DNA from: Hydrotalea flava
Lineage (GTDB): Bacteria > Bacteroidota > Bacteroidia > Chitinophagales > Chitinophagaceae
NCBI RefSeq assembly: GCF_001623405.1
Contig: NZ_LUHG01000106.1
Span: forward strand, 1-64,000
Direction of reading: 5' to 3'
DNA: 64,000 nt
In this document: positions 18,505 to 28,460 of the stretch, piece after piece
Numbering within the stretch: the stretch's first letter is position 1
How the letters are laid out: each line of letters opens with the position of its first letter
Position numbers and translations under genes: made by a program
The notes under the pieces: generated by a model
Told to the model about the DNA's origin: nothing
Database searches by the model: none
What the model saw: the letters and a program-made list of their open reading frames with translations, nothing else

Positions 18505-18544
18505 ATTAAAAAGCCCTGTTAACGGTATTATGGTTAACGGGGCT
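18505..18544 (-). terminator. Intrinsic terminator after rpsP
   Basis: A 12-bp stem (AGCCCTGTTAAC against its near-complement at 18533-18544, one wobble) with a 9-nt loop is followed on the minus strand by TTTTTAATTTT. It lies about 22 bp past the rpsP stop and before rimM, so it ends or attenuates the rpsP transcript. Confidence 0.8.
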
Positions 18545-18565
18545 ACATTTTTTTGTGCAGGCTTA

Positions 18566-19015
18566 CTACGCTTCGGAACCGCCTTCAGCAGGTTGTTCTT
18601 CTACCTTTTTAACAACAGGTTTGTACTCCTGACGCTGGCGTTTTTGTTGCTTATGCGAGTCGCTTCTGCGTTTTAACTGGGCTTCATGCTCATCGTGCCA
18701 TGCCTGAAATTTGGTCATAGCCGTTGCGTCATCAAATAATCCCAGTGAAACACCACGAAGCAAATGCTTCAGGTACAATACACCTTTAAAGGAAAGAATC
18801 CTTCTTACTGTGTCGGTAGGTTGTGCACCTTTATGTAACCAGTCTAAAGCTTTCTGACGATCTAGTTGAATGGTTGCCGGTACGGTTAAAGGATTGTAAG
18901 TGCCCAGTTTTTGGATGAATTTACCATCTCTGGGTGCACGGGCATCGGCCACTACGATAAAGTAGAATGGGCGTTTTTTACTGCCGTGTCTTTGTAATCT
19001 CATTTTTACTGCCAT
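18566..19015 (-). CDS. rpsP: 30S ribosomal protein bS16
   Basis: This is a 149-residue protein. The first 80 residues are a standard bS16 ([20 protein letters not shown], then [12 protein letters not shown]). The remaining 65 residues are a charged tail ([20 protein letters not shown]), longer than the about 82-residue E. coli protein; such tails are common in Bacteroidota. It is a component of the small ribosomal subunit. Confidence 0.95.
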   Translation of the reverse strand: MAVKMRLQRHGSKKRPFYFIVVADARAPRDGKFIQKLGTYNPLTVPATIQLDRQKALDWLHKGAQPTDTVRRILSFKGVLYLKHLLRGVSLGLFDDATAMTKFQAWHDEHEAQLKRRSDSHKQQKRQRQEYKPVVKKVEEQPAEGGSEA

Positions 19016-19166
19016 GTTAAATAGACATTTAAAGGCGTTAATAAATAGGGTTTCAATTTTATTTGGACGGCGAAAATAATAAAGGATTGCTTTCCTTCCA
19101 ACTTTACCTGTTTAGTTTTTGTTATTTAATACAAAATTATGAGCATTGCTCGTATTTTTTTGACAT

Positions 19167-20489
19167 TTATCGCCTTAACCCGGGCATTCTGCCACCCATA
19201 GGTAATTTATTCATGGCACCCATCATTTTTTTCATTTGTTCAAATTGTTTCATAAAGGCATTTACTTCCTGAATATCTTTTCCGCTGCCTTTGGCAATGC
19301 GTAACTTTCTTTTCTGGTCAATCACATCCGGATTGGCTCTTTCTTCGGGTGTCATGGAATGAATAATGGCTTCTATGCCTTTAAACGCATCATCATTAAT
19401 ATCTACATCTTTAATGGCTTTACCTACACCGGGTATCATGCCCATTAAATCTTTCAGGTTTCCCATTTTTTTAATTTGCTGCAGTTGCTCTAAAAAATCC
19501 TGAAAATCGAATTGATTTTTCCTGATTTTTTTCTCCAGCTTTCTGGCACGTTCTTCATCAAACTGCTCCTGCGCTTTTTCTACTAATGAAGCAATATCAC
19601 CCATACCCAAAATACGCTGCGCCATACGGTCGGGATAAAACACATCGAGTGTATCCATTTTTTCGCCGCTACTCATAAATTTGATGGGCTTCTGCACCGT
19701 GTATTGAATGGATAGCGCCGCTCCACCACGTGTATCGCCATCTAATTTGGTTAATACCACGCCGGTAAAATCGAGCCGGTCGTTAAAAGCTTTGGCGGTG
19801 TTTACCGCATCCTGTCCGGTCATGGCATCTACCACAAATAAAATTTCGGAAGGGTTTACGGCTTGTTTAATGTTGGCCACTTCGGTCATCATTACTTCAT
19901 CAATGGCCAAACGGCCTGCCGTATCTATAATCACCACATTTTTGTTCTGGGCTTTGGCTGCTTTCAGTGCATGCTGCACTATGCTCACCGCATCTTTGTT
20001 ATCGCGTTCTGCATAAACGGGCACACCAACCTGTTCTGCCAAAACGGTTAACTGGTCAATAGCCGCTGGGCGATAAATATCGGCAGCTACCACCATGGGC
20101 GATTTGCCTTTTTGGTTTTTTAGATAATGGGCCAGCTTGCCCGTAAACGTTGTTTTACCACTACCCTGTAAGCCTGCAATTAAAATGATGGCAGGATTGC
20201 CGGTTACTGAAAATTCAGCCGCTGTACCCCCCATTAACGCTGTTAATTCATCCTGTACAATCTTTACCATTAACTGGCCCGGACTTACAGCATTGATTAC
20301 CTTTTCGCCAATGGCTTTATCTTTTACTTTATCGGTAAACTCTTTGGCAATTTTAAAGTTCACATCTGCATCAATCAATGCCCTGCGAATATCTTTCACG
20401 GTATTGGCTACATTCAGCTCGTTAATGCGTGCCTGGCCTTTTAGATTTTTAAATGCGGATTCTAATTTTTCACTCAGTGAATTAAACAT
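19167..20489 (-). CDS. ffh: Signal recognition particle protein Ffh
   Basis: This is a 440-residue SRP GTPase. The N domain covers residues 1-95; the G domain has the P-loop GLQGSGKTT (106-114), DTAGRLAID and TKLDGDTRGGAA. The methionine-rich M domain runs from about 300 to the end (FMKQFEQMKKMMGAMNKLP). It binds signal sequences and SRP RNA and delivers ribosomes to the membrane with FtsY. Confidence 0.96.
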   Translation of the reverse strand: MFNSLSEKLESAFKNLKGQARINELNVANTVKDIRRALIDADVNFKIAKEFTDKVKDKAIGEKVINAVSPGQLMVKIVQDELTALMGGTAAEFSVTGNPAIILIAGLQGSGKTTFTGKLAHYLKNQKGKSPMVVAADIYRPAAIDQLTVLAEQVGVPVYAERDNKDAVSIVQHALKAAKAQNKNVVIIDTAGRLAIDEVMMTEVANIKQAVNPSEILFVVDAMTGQDAVNTAKAFNDRLDFTGVVLTKLDGDTRGGAALSIQYTVQKPIKFMSSGEKMDTLDVFYPDRMAQRILGMGDIASLVEKAQEQFDEERARKLEKKIRKNQFDFQDFLEQLQQIKKMGNLKDLMGMIPGVGKAIKDVDINDDAFKGIEAIIHSMTPEERANPDVIDQKRKLRIAKGSGKDIQEVNAFMKQFEQMKKMMGAMNKLPMGGRMPGLRR

Positions 20490-20520
20490 AATGCATCAAT
20501 TAATGGTCTGTTTATCATTA

Positions 20521-20548
20521 AAAAAGTGAACCGGTAAGTTCACTTTTT
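20521..20548 (-). terminator. Intrinsic terminator between rpoD and ffh
   Basis: A perfect 11-bp inverted repeat (AAAAAGTGAAC and its complement) with a 6-nt loop is flanked by T/A runs on both sides. It lies about 36 bp after the sigma factor stop and 32 bp before the ffh start on the minus strand, so it separates the two genes. Confidence 0.8.
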
Positions 20549-20583
20549 AATTTGATGCTGCAAATATAATGGCAACTGTGTTT

Positions 20584-21456
20584 TTAACCCAGGTAAACCT
20601 TTAAATGCTTGCAGCGGCTGGTACTTCTTAACTTATTAATGGCTTTATCTTTTATTTGCCGTACTCTTTCACGGGTTAAATTAAACCTTTCGCCAATATC
20701 TTCCAGGCTCAACGATTCTTCCGTACCTATGCCAAAAAAGTAACAAACCACTTCTTTCTGCCTTTCGGTTAACGTTTTAAGGCTGCGCTGTACTTCTTTT
20801 TTTAATGATTCATAATGCTCAACCGCCATATCAGTTCGTTCAGCATTGGGGTTGCACATAATATCGAGCAGGGTATTATCTTCTCCATCGCCCAAAGGCG
20901 TATCTACACTAATGTGGCGGGCATTTACCTGCATGGCGGCATTAATTTCAGAAAGGTCGGTTTCTAATAATTCAGCCAATTCTTCTAAAGTAGGTTCTCT
21001 TTCATTTTCCTGTTCTAATTGTTGAATGGCACGCCCAATGCGGTTGGTAAGGCCAACTTTATTCAGCGGCAAACGCACAATACGGCTTTGTTCGGCCAAT
21101 GCCTGTAGAATGCTTTGGCGTATCCACCAAACGGCATATGAAATAAATTTAAACCCCCGGGTTTCATCAAAACGAAGGGCCGCTTTCATTAAACCCAAAT
21201 TGCCCTCATTAATTAAATCGGGCAGGGTTAAGCCCTGATTTTGATATTGCTTGGCTACCGATACAACAAAACGCAGGTTGGCTTTGACTAATTTTTCTAA
21301 AGCAGCCTGATCATTGTTTTTGATGCGAATAGCTAATTTCACCTCTTCTTCGGGTGAAATTAATTCTACCTTCCCAATTTCCTGCAAGTACTTCTCTAAA
21401 CTCTGGCTCTCCCGATTGGTGATGGATTTAGCGATTTTGAGTTGACGCATACTCAT
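20584..21456 (-). CDS. rpoD: Primary sigma factor RpoD/SigA
   Basis: This is a 290-residue sigma-70 factor. Region 1.2 begins near [10 protein letters not shown]; region 2 has [20 protein letters not shown] and the -10-binding [19 protein letters not shown]; region 3 follows; region 4.2 is [20 protein letters not shown]. It lacks region 1.1 and is of the short primary-sigma size usual in Bacteroidota. It recognises the -33/-7 promoter class also seen elsewhere in this window. Confidence 0.95.
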   Translation of the reverse strand: MSMRQLKIAKSITNRESQSLEKYLQEIGKVELISPEEEVKLAIRIKNNDQAALEKLVKANLRFVVSVAKQYQNQGLTLPDLINEGNLGLMKAALRFDETRGFKFISYAVWWIRQSILQALAEQSRIVRLPLNKVGLTNRIGRAIQQLEQENEREPTLEELAELLETDLSEINAAMQVNARHISVDTPLGDGEDNTLLDIMCNPNAERTDMAVEHYESLKKEVQRSLKTLTERQKEVVCYFFGIGTEESLSLEDIGERFNLTRERVRQIKDKAINKLRSTSRCKHLKVYLG

Positions 21457-21718
21457 AGCAGCGGTTGTTTTGTGTTAGATGGAATAAGTTGGTTTTGGTG
21501 GAGGAGATGATAATTTTTTCAAATAGCAATTTAATTTATTTAAAGCATATCTCCCAAAAAATATATTTTGAAGGGTTTAAACCGCTAAAAGCCCCATTTC
21601 AGTAGGTTTAAACCGGAATACAAACCCAATAAACTTACTGTTTTAAAAAAAACATTTGGAGGGTATGTATAATTTAATATTATTGCAGCCCACAAAGTAG
21701 TTTAGTAAAGCATTTATA

Positions 21719-22102
21719 ATGAGCAAAAAACAGTTATTTACAATTGAATTCCCCGTAAGATGCTCGCCAGGTATTTTATATGAGTTTTTAAGTACCCCGG
21801 CCGGTTTGCAAGAATGGTTTGCAGATAAAGTGGATGAATGGGATGGCGTATATAGTTTTAGCTGGAACGGCGGAACACCCGATAAGGCCAAAATTGTGGA
21901 CAAAGAGCAGGATAAATTTATCCGTTTTCACTGGCTGCATAGCGAGAAGAATGAATATTTTGAATTCAGGATTGAAAAAACAGAAATTTCTAACCAAACC
22001 ATTTTGGTGGTAAAAGATTTTGCGGAAAAAAATGAAATTAAAGACCAGAGCCGCCTTTGGGAATACCAGATTAAAGAGTTATTTCACCGCTTAGGCAGCT
22101 AA
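21719..22102 (+). CDS. START-like/AHSA1-type domain protein
   Basis: This is a 127-residue protein. FTIEFPVRCSPGILYEFLST, then GLQEWFADKV, is typical of the START-like (SRPBCC/AHSA1) fold of Bacteroidota, which has a hydrophobic pocket for a small ligand or a chaperone partner. No ligand can be named. Its stop codon overlaps that of the convergent gene (CTAA), so the two genes share bases at their ends. Confidence 0.75.
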   Translation: MSKKQLFTIEFPVRCSPGILYEFLSTPAGLQEWFADKVDEWDGVYSFSWNGGTPDKAKIVDKEQDKFIRFHWLHSEKNEYFEFRIEKTEISNQTILVVKDFAEKNEIKDQSRLWEYQIKELFHRLGS

Positions 22103-22683
22103 TTCAATACATTTTTCATCAATGCTTCAAAAGCATCCTGAAAAAAAGCAGGGGCATCTGCCCACTGTTGCAGGGGTATTTTTCTAACTACTTTTATAAA
22201 AGGCCTCTCCATTAAAGTGCTTAATGCAACATCGGCCAACGGAATAGCATTGTTGTAATCAATAACATGCTGCCATTTATCTTCATCTGTCAATAAAAAC
22301 CAACCCGGTTGCGCTACAGGCAATTGTTGTAATTTGTGGGCATAAGCCTGAATAAATTTTCCACTCAATTGCAAAGTGATACTGAAATAATGGCCCCACC
22401 AAAAATAACTGCGAATGGCCAATTCATCATGCCGGGTAAAATAGCGCGGATAATCGAGCATTACCCAGGGTAAACCCTGATAATTTTCTCCTTTATATAT
22501 TTTAGGCGAAATTTGTTTTACCGCATCGGGTATATCTTTCGCCTGTTGCAATAAAATTTGATAGCAACTGCATGCCTCACCCAATACCGTATTGGCTGCA
22601 GCAATAATGCGGTTCTTTGTTAAAATAACCGGTATGTTAGTAACCAGTTCTAATTCTGCGGCCGAAAGTTTTACATTTGCCAT
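22099..22683 (-). CDS. Conserved hypothetical protein
   Basis: This is a 194-residue soluble protein that I do not recognise as a named family. It is rich in aromatic residues (GLPWVMLDYPRYFTRHD, then SYFWWGHYFSITLQLSG) and has no signal peptide or membrane segment. It is divergent from the LptF/G-type permease gene 27 bp away and convergent with the START-like gene. Confidence 0.65.
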   Translation of the reverse strand: MANVKLSAAELELVTNIPVILTKNRIIAAANTVLGEACSCYQILLQQAKDIPDAVKQISPKIYKGENYQGLPWVMLDYPRYFTRHDELAIRSYFWWGHYFSITLQLSGKFIQAYAHKLQQLPVAQPGWFLLTDEDKWQHVIDYNNAIPLADVALSTLMERPFIKVVRKIPLQQWADAPAFFQDAFEALMKNVLN

Positions 22684-22710
22684 AACGCAACAATAGTAAG
22701 AAAGGAATTT

Positions 22711-24171
22711 GTGATAAAAAAATTAGACATTTTAGTAGTACGTGCATTTATTGGCCCCTTTCTGGCCACTTTTTTAATTGCATTATTTGTACTGGTAATG
22801 CAGTTTTTTTGGTTATATATTGATGATTTGGTGGGTAAAGGTATTGACTTTGGCACATTGGCATACTTAACAGGATTAGTGGCCATTACCTGGGTACCGC
22901 TGGCATTACCGCTGGCTTTGCTGCTTTCCTCTATCATGACTTTCGGAAACCTGGGCGAATCATTTGAAATTGTAGCCATTAAAGCTGCCGGCATTCCTTT
23001 ATTGCGTTTCATGCGGCCTTTATTAATTGTTACCATCATCATTAGTGGCATTGCTTTTTTGTTCGCCAATAATATTATTCCGGTAGCACAATTAAAATTA
23101 GCATCATTGCAATACGATATTATTGTTGCTAAACCTGCCTTCGACATTAAAGAAGGTGTTTTTTACAATAAAATTGAAGGCAATGTGATTAAATTGGGGA
23201 AGAAAGAAACTGATGACAGCACCATTAAAAAAATTGTAATTTTCAAAAAAACCTATGGACTGCAGGATAATTTAATTACTGCCGAAAGTGGTGTAATGAA
23301 AGTTACACCCGATAAAAAATTCCTGGAATTTGAATTGAAGGATGGTTACAGCTATGAAGAAAAAGGGCCCCGCCAAACCATTCAAACCGATTTTACCCGA
23401 ACGCATTTTGCAACTTATACCAAACTATTTGATTTAAGCACCTTTCAAATGAACCGTACCAAAGACAGTGCCTTTATTTACGATCCTAAAATGTTAAGCG
23501 TTCGGCAATTAAATACCACCATCGATTCTTTGGAAAATTTACAGGCTTATTATTTAAAACGTTCTAAAATAGAAATTAACCCCTATTTATCATTTGCCAA
23601 ATACATGGATTCTACCTGGCCTAAAACCGATACCGGCTTTTTAAAATCGGTTGCTTCTATTCAACAACTTATTCCCGATTCAGAAAGGCATTATATTCAG
23701 GAACGCAGTTTGAGCCAGTTGGGTACTATTACCAATAATGTTTCTTTAATTTATGACGATTATAAAACCCGGCAGGATTCTTTATTAAAACATGAAATTG
23801 AATGGCATAGAAAGTTTACGTTAAGTGTAGCCTGTATTGTATTGTTTTTAATTGGCGCACCGCTTGGTTCTATTATTCGCAAAGGGGGATTGGGTACACC
23901 ATTAGTATTTGCCATTGTGTTTTTTGTATTGTTTCACTTACTGAATACCTTTGGCGAAAAATTTGCCAAAAGCAACGTAATGAGTCCGCTGGCCGGTATG
24001 TGGCTTTCAACATTGGTATTAATACCTATTGGATTTTTTCTTACTTATAAAGCCATGCGTGATTCGCAGTTGTTTAATCAGGAATTTTATTACAGAACTT
24101 TCAAGATAGTCAGAAAATTTATTCATAGAAAGAAAACAGAATACGAAAACAAGCGCCATAGTGCGGCATAA
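22711..24171 (+). CDS. LptF/LptG-family permease
   Basis: This is a 486-residue YjgP/YjgQ-family membrane protein with a GTG start. Three N-terminal membrane segments (within residues 10-120), a long periplasmic region (about 130-365) and three C-terminal segments (GAPLGSIIRKGGLGTPLVF among them) match LptF/G. These permeases, with LptB, move LPS out of the inner membrane. F or G cannot be told from this sequence. Confidence 0.88.
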   Translation: MIKKLDILVVRAFIGPFLATFLIALFVLVMQFFWLYIDDLVGKGIDFGTLAYLTGLVAITWVPLALPLALLLSSIMTFGNLGESFEIVAIKAAGIPLLRFMRPLLIVTIIISGIAFLFANNIIPVAQLKLASLQYDIIVAKPAFDIKEGVFYNKIEGNVIKLGKKETDDSTIKKIVIFKKTYGLQDNLITAESGVMKVTPDKKFLEFELKDGYSYEEKGPRQTIQTDFTRTHFATYTKLFDLSTFQMNRTKDSAFIYDPKMLSVRQLNTTIDSLENLQAYYLKRSKIEINPYLSFAKYMDSTWPKTDTGFLKSVASIQQLIPDSERHYIQERSLSQLGTITNNVSLIYDDYKTRQDSLLKHEIEWHRKFTLSVACIVLFLIGAPLGSIIRKGGLGTPLVFAIVFFVLFHLLNTFGEKFAKSNVMSPLAGMWLSTLVLIPIGFFLTYKAMRDSQLFNQEFYYRTFKIVRKFIHRKKTEYENKRHSAA

Positions 24172-24279
24172 TGTGATAGGTTTAGAATGAATAACTGATG
24201 TAATTACCGGCATAACTACAAATATTCAGTAAAACAGTTTTCATTCCATATTACAAATCATTCAAAACAATTACTGCTC

Positions 24280-24708
24280 ATGAAAACAATTACCAAATGG
24301 GTAACCCACCTGGCTTTTAATAGCAGCGACGAAAATAACCATACTGTTCGTTTAGATACCAACGCTGCTGATGGAAGCTTAAACAGTGGCATGAGCCCAA
24401 AAAAAATGTTATTGGGTGCTTTAAATACTTGTAGTGGAATGGATGTGGTAGGTATTTTACAAAAAATGAAAGTACATTTCACCACCTTTGAAATAGAAGC
24501 CAATGCCGAACAAACCACCACACATCCAAAAGTATTTACCCGCATCCATTTAACCTATAAAGCAGATATTGCACCGGAAGCATCCCATCAATTTAAAAAA
24601 GCCATTGAACTTTCGCTAAATACCTACTGCGGTATAGCTGCCATGTTGCAAAAGCATTGTAAAATTGAGTATAGCATTGCTTTGCCTCCCTCTACCAAAA
24701 ATAAATAA
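24280..24708 (+). CDS. OsmC/Ohr-family protein
   Basis: This is a 142-residue protein. The two cysteines of the family appear in LGALNTCSGMDVV and LNTYCGIAAML. The family members are thiol-dependent peroxidases of organic hydroperoxides or related proteins. It sits 8 bp before the CDF transporter gene and is likely in the same transcript. Confidence 0.85.
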   Translation: MKTITKWVTHLAFNSSDENNHTVRLDTNAADGSLNSGMSPKKMLLGALNTCSGMDVVGILQKMKVHFTTFEIEANAEQTTTHPKVFTRIHLTYKADIAPEASHQFKKAIELSLNTYCGIAAMLQKHCKIEYSIALPPSTKNK

Positions 24709-24716
24709 CCCATACT

Positions 24717-25712
24717 TTGCAGAAAGAAAAACAAAATTATCGTTTGCAGTTGTTTATTACGCTTTTAAGTGTAGTGCTGTTTGCTGTAAAAATTATTGCG
24801 TTTTATCTCACCAACTCTATTGCTGTTCTAACCGATGCTTTAGAAAGTACGGTAAACATGCTGGCAGGTTTAATTGGCTTGTACTCATTATATATTACCG
24901 CAAAACCAAAAGACAAAGAACATCCTTACGGCCATGGCAAAGCAGAATTTATTTCTGCTGCAGTAGAAGGCTCACTGATTATTACAGCAGGTATTTATAT
25001 TATTTTTCAAACTATACAAAGTTTCTTTGTACAAAAACCGGTACAGGAATTAGATAAGGGTATTATACTGGTTGCCATTACAGCCATTGTAAATTTTGTT
25101 GCAGGCTGGTGGTGTTTACATATTGGCCAAAAAAACAATTCATTAGCCTTAAAAGCCAGTGGCAAACATTTACAATTAGATACTTATTCAACCATTGTTA
25201 TTATTGTTGGTTTATTTATTATAAAAATAACCAACTTATTTTGGTTAGATAAACTACTGGCATTAGGTATTAGTGCCGTAATTATGGTAAATGGCTACAA
25301 AATTGTACGGGCATCATTAGCAGGCATTATGGATGAAGCAGATATGGAACTACTTAAAAAATTAGTAACCACACTTAACCAGAACAGAAGAAATAATTGG
25401 ATTGATTTACACAACCTGCGGGTAATTAAATATGGCGCCACCCTGCATGTTGATTGCCATTTAACCCTGCCCTGGTACATGAATTTACATGAAGCACATA
25501 CTGAAGTAGATGAATTGGAAGCATTGGTTATTAAAACCTTTGGAGATGATATTGAACTCTTTGTTCATACCGATGGCTGCCTGCCTTTTAGCTGCCAGGT
25601 ATGTATTAAAACCGATTGCCACGTAAGGCAACACGCTTTCACGCAAAAGGTAACATGGACATTGGATAATATTCTCTCTAATCAAAAACACAATGCCCCC
25701 GCCATCACTTAA
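24717..25712 (+). CDS. Cation diffusion facilitator transporter
   Basis: This is a 331-residue inner-membrane transporter. The start appears to be TTG 24717, since the first in-frame ATG is within a membrane segment. The metal site motif LTDALESTVNM (family: x-D-x-x-x-[SDN]) is in TM2, YGHGKAEFISA follows, and a second metal-site motif is in TM5 (LDTYSTI). The cytoplasmic C-terminal domain carries HVDCHLTLP and ends with several cysteines and histidines. It exports divalent metals such as Zn, Fe or Mn; specificity is not readable. Confidence 0.9.
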   Translation: MQKEKQNYRLQLFITLLSVVLFAVKIIAFYLTNSIAVLTDALESTVNMLAGLIGLYSLYITAKPKDKEHPYGHGKAEFISAAVEGSLIITAGIYIIFQTIQSFFVQKPVQELDKGIILVAITAIVNFVAGWWCLHIGQKNNSLALKASGKHLQLDTYSTIVIIVGLFIIKITNLFWLDKLLALGISAVIMVNGYKIVRASLAGIMDEADMELLKKLVTTLNQNRRNNWIDLHNLRVIKYGATLHVDCHLTLPWYMNLHEAHTEVDELEALVIKTFGDDIELFVHTDGCLPFSCQVCIKTDCHVRQHAFTQKVTWTLDNILSNQKHNAPAIT

Positions 25713-25784
25713 CAAATTGTTGTAGTGTGAACTGATTACCTTTGTCTTCTTCATTCAATGCTTAAAAAATTAAAAAATGCACAT

Positions 25785-27164
25785 ATGGAAACATGGAAAA
25801 ATTACATTGAAAGCCATCAACAACGCTTTTTAAATGAATTGATTGAGTTATTAAAAATACCCAGCATTAGCGCCAGAAGCGAAAATAAACCCGATATGCT
25901 GCATTGCGCTACTTTAGTTGAAAATAAATTAAAAGAAGCAGGTGCAGACAAAGTTAACATATACAATACTAACGGACACCCAATTGTGTATGCAGAAAAA
26001 ATAATCGACACCGCCAAACCCACTATTTTGGTATATGGCCATTATGATGTGCAGCCAGCCGACCCATTGAACCTTTGGAACAGTCCGCCTTTTGAACCGA
26101 TAATAAAAGATGGCAAAATTTATGCACGGGGTTCGGCGGATGATAAAGGCCAGTTTTACATGCACGTAAAAGCATTAGAAACCATGCTGCAAACCCATTC
26201 AATGCCCTGCAATATGAAATTAATTATTGAAGGGGAAGAAGAAGTGGGCAGCCCGAATCTGGCAACTTTTGTAGAAACACATCAGGATTTATTGGCCTGC
26301 GATGTAATACTCATTAGCGATACTTCAATGATTGCTTTAGATACACCCTCAATTGATGTTGGCGTTCGCGGACTAAGTTATATTGAAGTAGAAGTAACCG
26401 GCCCCAATCGGGATTTGCATAGTGGTGTATATGGTGGCGCCGTTGCCAACCCTGCTACTATATTGGCTAAATTAATTGCCTCCTGCCACGATGAAAATAA
26501 TCATATTACCATTCCCGGTTTTTATGATGATGTATTGGAAATTAGTCAGGAAGAAAGAACCGAAATGGCAAAAGCACCATTCGATGAAGAAGCCTATAAA
26601 AAAGAATTAGGTATTTCAGCTGTTTGGGGCGAAAAAGGTTATTCAATCATTGAACGTACCGGCATTCGTCCTACTTTGGAAGTAAATGGTATATGGAGTG
26701 GCTATACCGGCGAAGGTGCTAAAACCGTATTACCCTCTAAAGCCTATGCTAAAATTTCGGCTCGTTTGGTGCCCAACCAATCTTCCAAAAAAATTACAGC
26801 AGCACTTATCCGCTATTTTGAAAACGCTGCACCGGCAGGTATTACCGTAAAAGCTACCGAACATCATGGCGGCGAACCCTATCAAACCCCCATCGATTCT
26901 ATTGAGTACTTAGCTGCGTCAAAAGCAATGCTAACAACACTGGGAAAAGAACCTGTTCCGGTTCGTGGCGGTGGCAGCATACCCATTTGCGATTTATTTG
27001 AAAAAACATTACATAAAAAAATTGTGTTTTTAGGCTTTGGATTGGATAGTGATAACCTGCACAGTCCTAATGAAAAATTTGATTTGGCTAATTTTTATAA
27101 AGGCATTGAAACCATTCCTTATTTCTTTCAATATTTTACAGAATTGTACCTGGCAAAACATTAA
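25785..27164 (+). CDS. M20-family dipeptidase
   Basis: This is a 459-residue metallopeptidase; the start at ATG 25785 (METWKNYIE) fits family starts better than ATG 25758. Metal-binding motifs are LVYGHYDVQPAD (His, Asp), GSADDKGQ, EGEEEVG (catalytic Glu and metal ligand) and a late LHSPNE. The dimerisation domain includes DLHSGVYGGAV. It hydrolyses dipeptides or short peptides with two zinc ions in the cytoplasm. Confidence 0.9.
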   Translation: METWKNYIESHQQRFLNELIELLKIPSISARSENKPDMLHCATLVENKLKEAGADKVNIYNTNGHPIVYAEKIIDTAKPTILVYGHYDVQPADPLNLWNSPPFEPIIKDGKIYARGSADDKGQFYMHVKALETMLQTHSMPCNMKLIIEGEEEVGSPNLATFVETHQDLLACDVILISDTSMIALDTPSIDVGVRGLSYIEVEVTGPNRDLHSGVYGGAVANPATILAKLIASCHDENNHITIPGFYDDVLEISQEERTEMAKAPFDEEAYKKELGISAVWGEKGYSIIERTGIRPTLEVNGIWSGYTGEGAKTVLPSKAYAKISARLVPNQSSKKITAALIRYFENAAPAGITVKATEHHGGEPYQTPIDSIEYLAASKAMLTTLGKEPVPVRGGGSIPICDLFEKTLHKKIVFLGFGLDSDNLHSPNEKFDLANFYKGIETIPYFFQYFTELYLAKH

Positions 27165-27186
27165 TTGCATTAAACCTTCTTTGTGT

Positions 27187-27217
27187 AAAAGCGCAGCGCC
27201 GAAATGCTGCGCTTTTT
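27187..27217 (+). terminator. Intrinsic terminator after dipeptidase gene
   Basis: A perfect 11-bp stem (AAAAGCGCAGC with its complement), an 8-nt loop and TTTTT follow 22 bp after the dipeptidase stop codon. An upstream extension of the next frame into this hairpin argues for that gene's start at 27291 instead. Confidence 0.88.
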
Positions 27218-27290
27218 ATGTTATGCTACCCGGTTTATTTTACTTCAAAAAATATTACCTTCAACCTTACTTACAGTAAATAAATGTTGC

Positions 27291-27683
27291 ATGGATGCCG
27301 TAAAAGAAAAAATAAGAATTGATAAATACCTGTGGTGTATACGCATTTTTAAAACCCGTTCGCTGGCAAGTGAAGCCTGCGAAAAAGGTAAAGTAAAATA
27401 CTTGGGCAATAATGTTAAACCCTCAAAAACAGTAGCTGTTGGCGATGAATATGAAATTAAAACCGAAACCCGTAAATGGATAATAAAAGTTACAGCACTG
27501 TTAAACCACCGGGTTGCGTATGCAGAAGCAATAAAACATTATATAGATATAACACCGGTTGAAGCTTTGGAGAAACCGGCTTTTCTGCCTCCCTCATTCC
27601 ATACAGGCAAGCGTTTGAGTAAAATTGGCCGCCCAACTAAAAGAGAAAGAAGAGATTTAGACAATTTTATGGAAAGTGAATAG
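27291..27683 (+). CDS. S4-domain RNA-binding protein (Hsp15-like)
   Basis: This is a 130-residue protein from ATG 27291. The S4 domain occupies the first 60 residues (RIDKYLWCIRIFKTRSLA, then GKVKYLGNNVKPSKTV), followed by a basic C-terminal tail (KIGRPTKRERRDLD). Hsp15-type proteins bind 50S subunits with stalled nascent chains. It lies 12 bp before trmD and is probably co-transcribed. Confidence 0.88.
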   Translation: MDAVKEKIRIDKYLWCIRIFKTRSLASEACEKGKVKYLGNNVKPSKTVAVGDEYEIKTETRKWIIKVTALLNHRVAYAEAIKHYIDITPVEALEKPAFLPPSFHTGKRLSKIGRPTKRERRDLDNFMESE

Positions 27684-27695
27684 CATCTTTGCAAA

Positions 27696-28376
27696 ATGAT
27701 AATTGATATTATTTCTGTTGTACCTGAATTATTAGAAAGTCCGTTGAATCATAGCATCATGAAACGGGCTCAGGAAAAAGGCTTGTTGCAGGTGCGTACG
27801 CACAATCTGCGCCAATGGGCCATCAACAAACATGGCCAGGTAGACGATTACCAGTACGGTGGAGGTGCCGGTATGGTAATGATGTGCGAACCGCTTTTTG
27901 AAGCCATTACCCATTTACAAAAAACAACTACCTACAATGAGATTATTTATTTAACGCCCGACGGAGAAACTTTTAATCAGTCAATGGCTAACCGTTTGTC
28001 ATTGCAACAAAATCTGCTGTTTATTTGTGGGCATTACAAAGGCATTGACCAGCGCATTCGTGATCATTTTGTTACCAAAGAAATATCCATTGGCGATTAT
28101 GTGCTTAGCGGCGGAGAATTGGCAGCAGCCGTAATTGTTGATGCCATTGGGCGTTTAATACCCGGTGTGTTGAATGATGAAACTTCTGCCTTATTCGATT
28201 CTTTTCAGGATAACCTTTTGGCGCCCCCGGTATACACCCGACCGGCAGATTTTAATGGATGGAAAGTGCCTGATATTTTATTGCAGGGCGATCCCAAAAA
28301 AGTAGAAGCATGGCGTTATGATACAGCATTAGCCATTACCAAAGCCAAACGCCCCGATTTGCTGAAAGAAGAATAA
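27696..28376 (+). CDS. trmD: tRNA (guanine-N1-)-methyltransferase
   Basis: This is a 226-residue SPOUT-class enzyme. The trefoil-knot SAM site is seen in [23 protein letters not shown] and [13 protein letters not shown], and the C-terminal tRNA-binding helices follow [20 protein letters not shown]. It makes m1G37 in tRNAs and protects against frameshifting. It is apart from rpsP/rimM, which lie about 9 kb away on the opposite strand. Confidence 0.96.
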   Translation: MIIDIISVVPELLESPLNHSIMKRAQEKGLLQVRTHNLRQWAINKHGQVDDYQYGGGAGMVMMCEPLFEAITHLQKTTTYNEIIYLTPDGETFNQSMANRLSLQQNLLFICGHYKGIDQRIRDHFVTKEISIGDYVLSGGELAAAVIVDAIGRLIPGVLNDETSALFDSFQDNLLAPPVYTRPADFNGWKVPDILLQGDPKKVEAWRYDTALAITKAKRPDLLKEE

Positions 28377-28460
28377 TTGTTTTTCTATTAGCTTTAAAAC
28401 ATCCTTATGTATTGTGTATCACTTCGTACACAACATTTTTGAAATAAGATAATAATCAAG

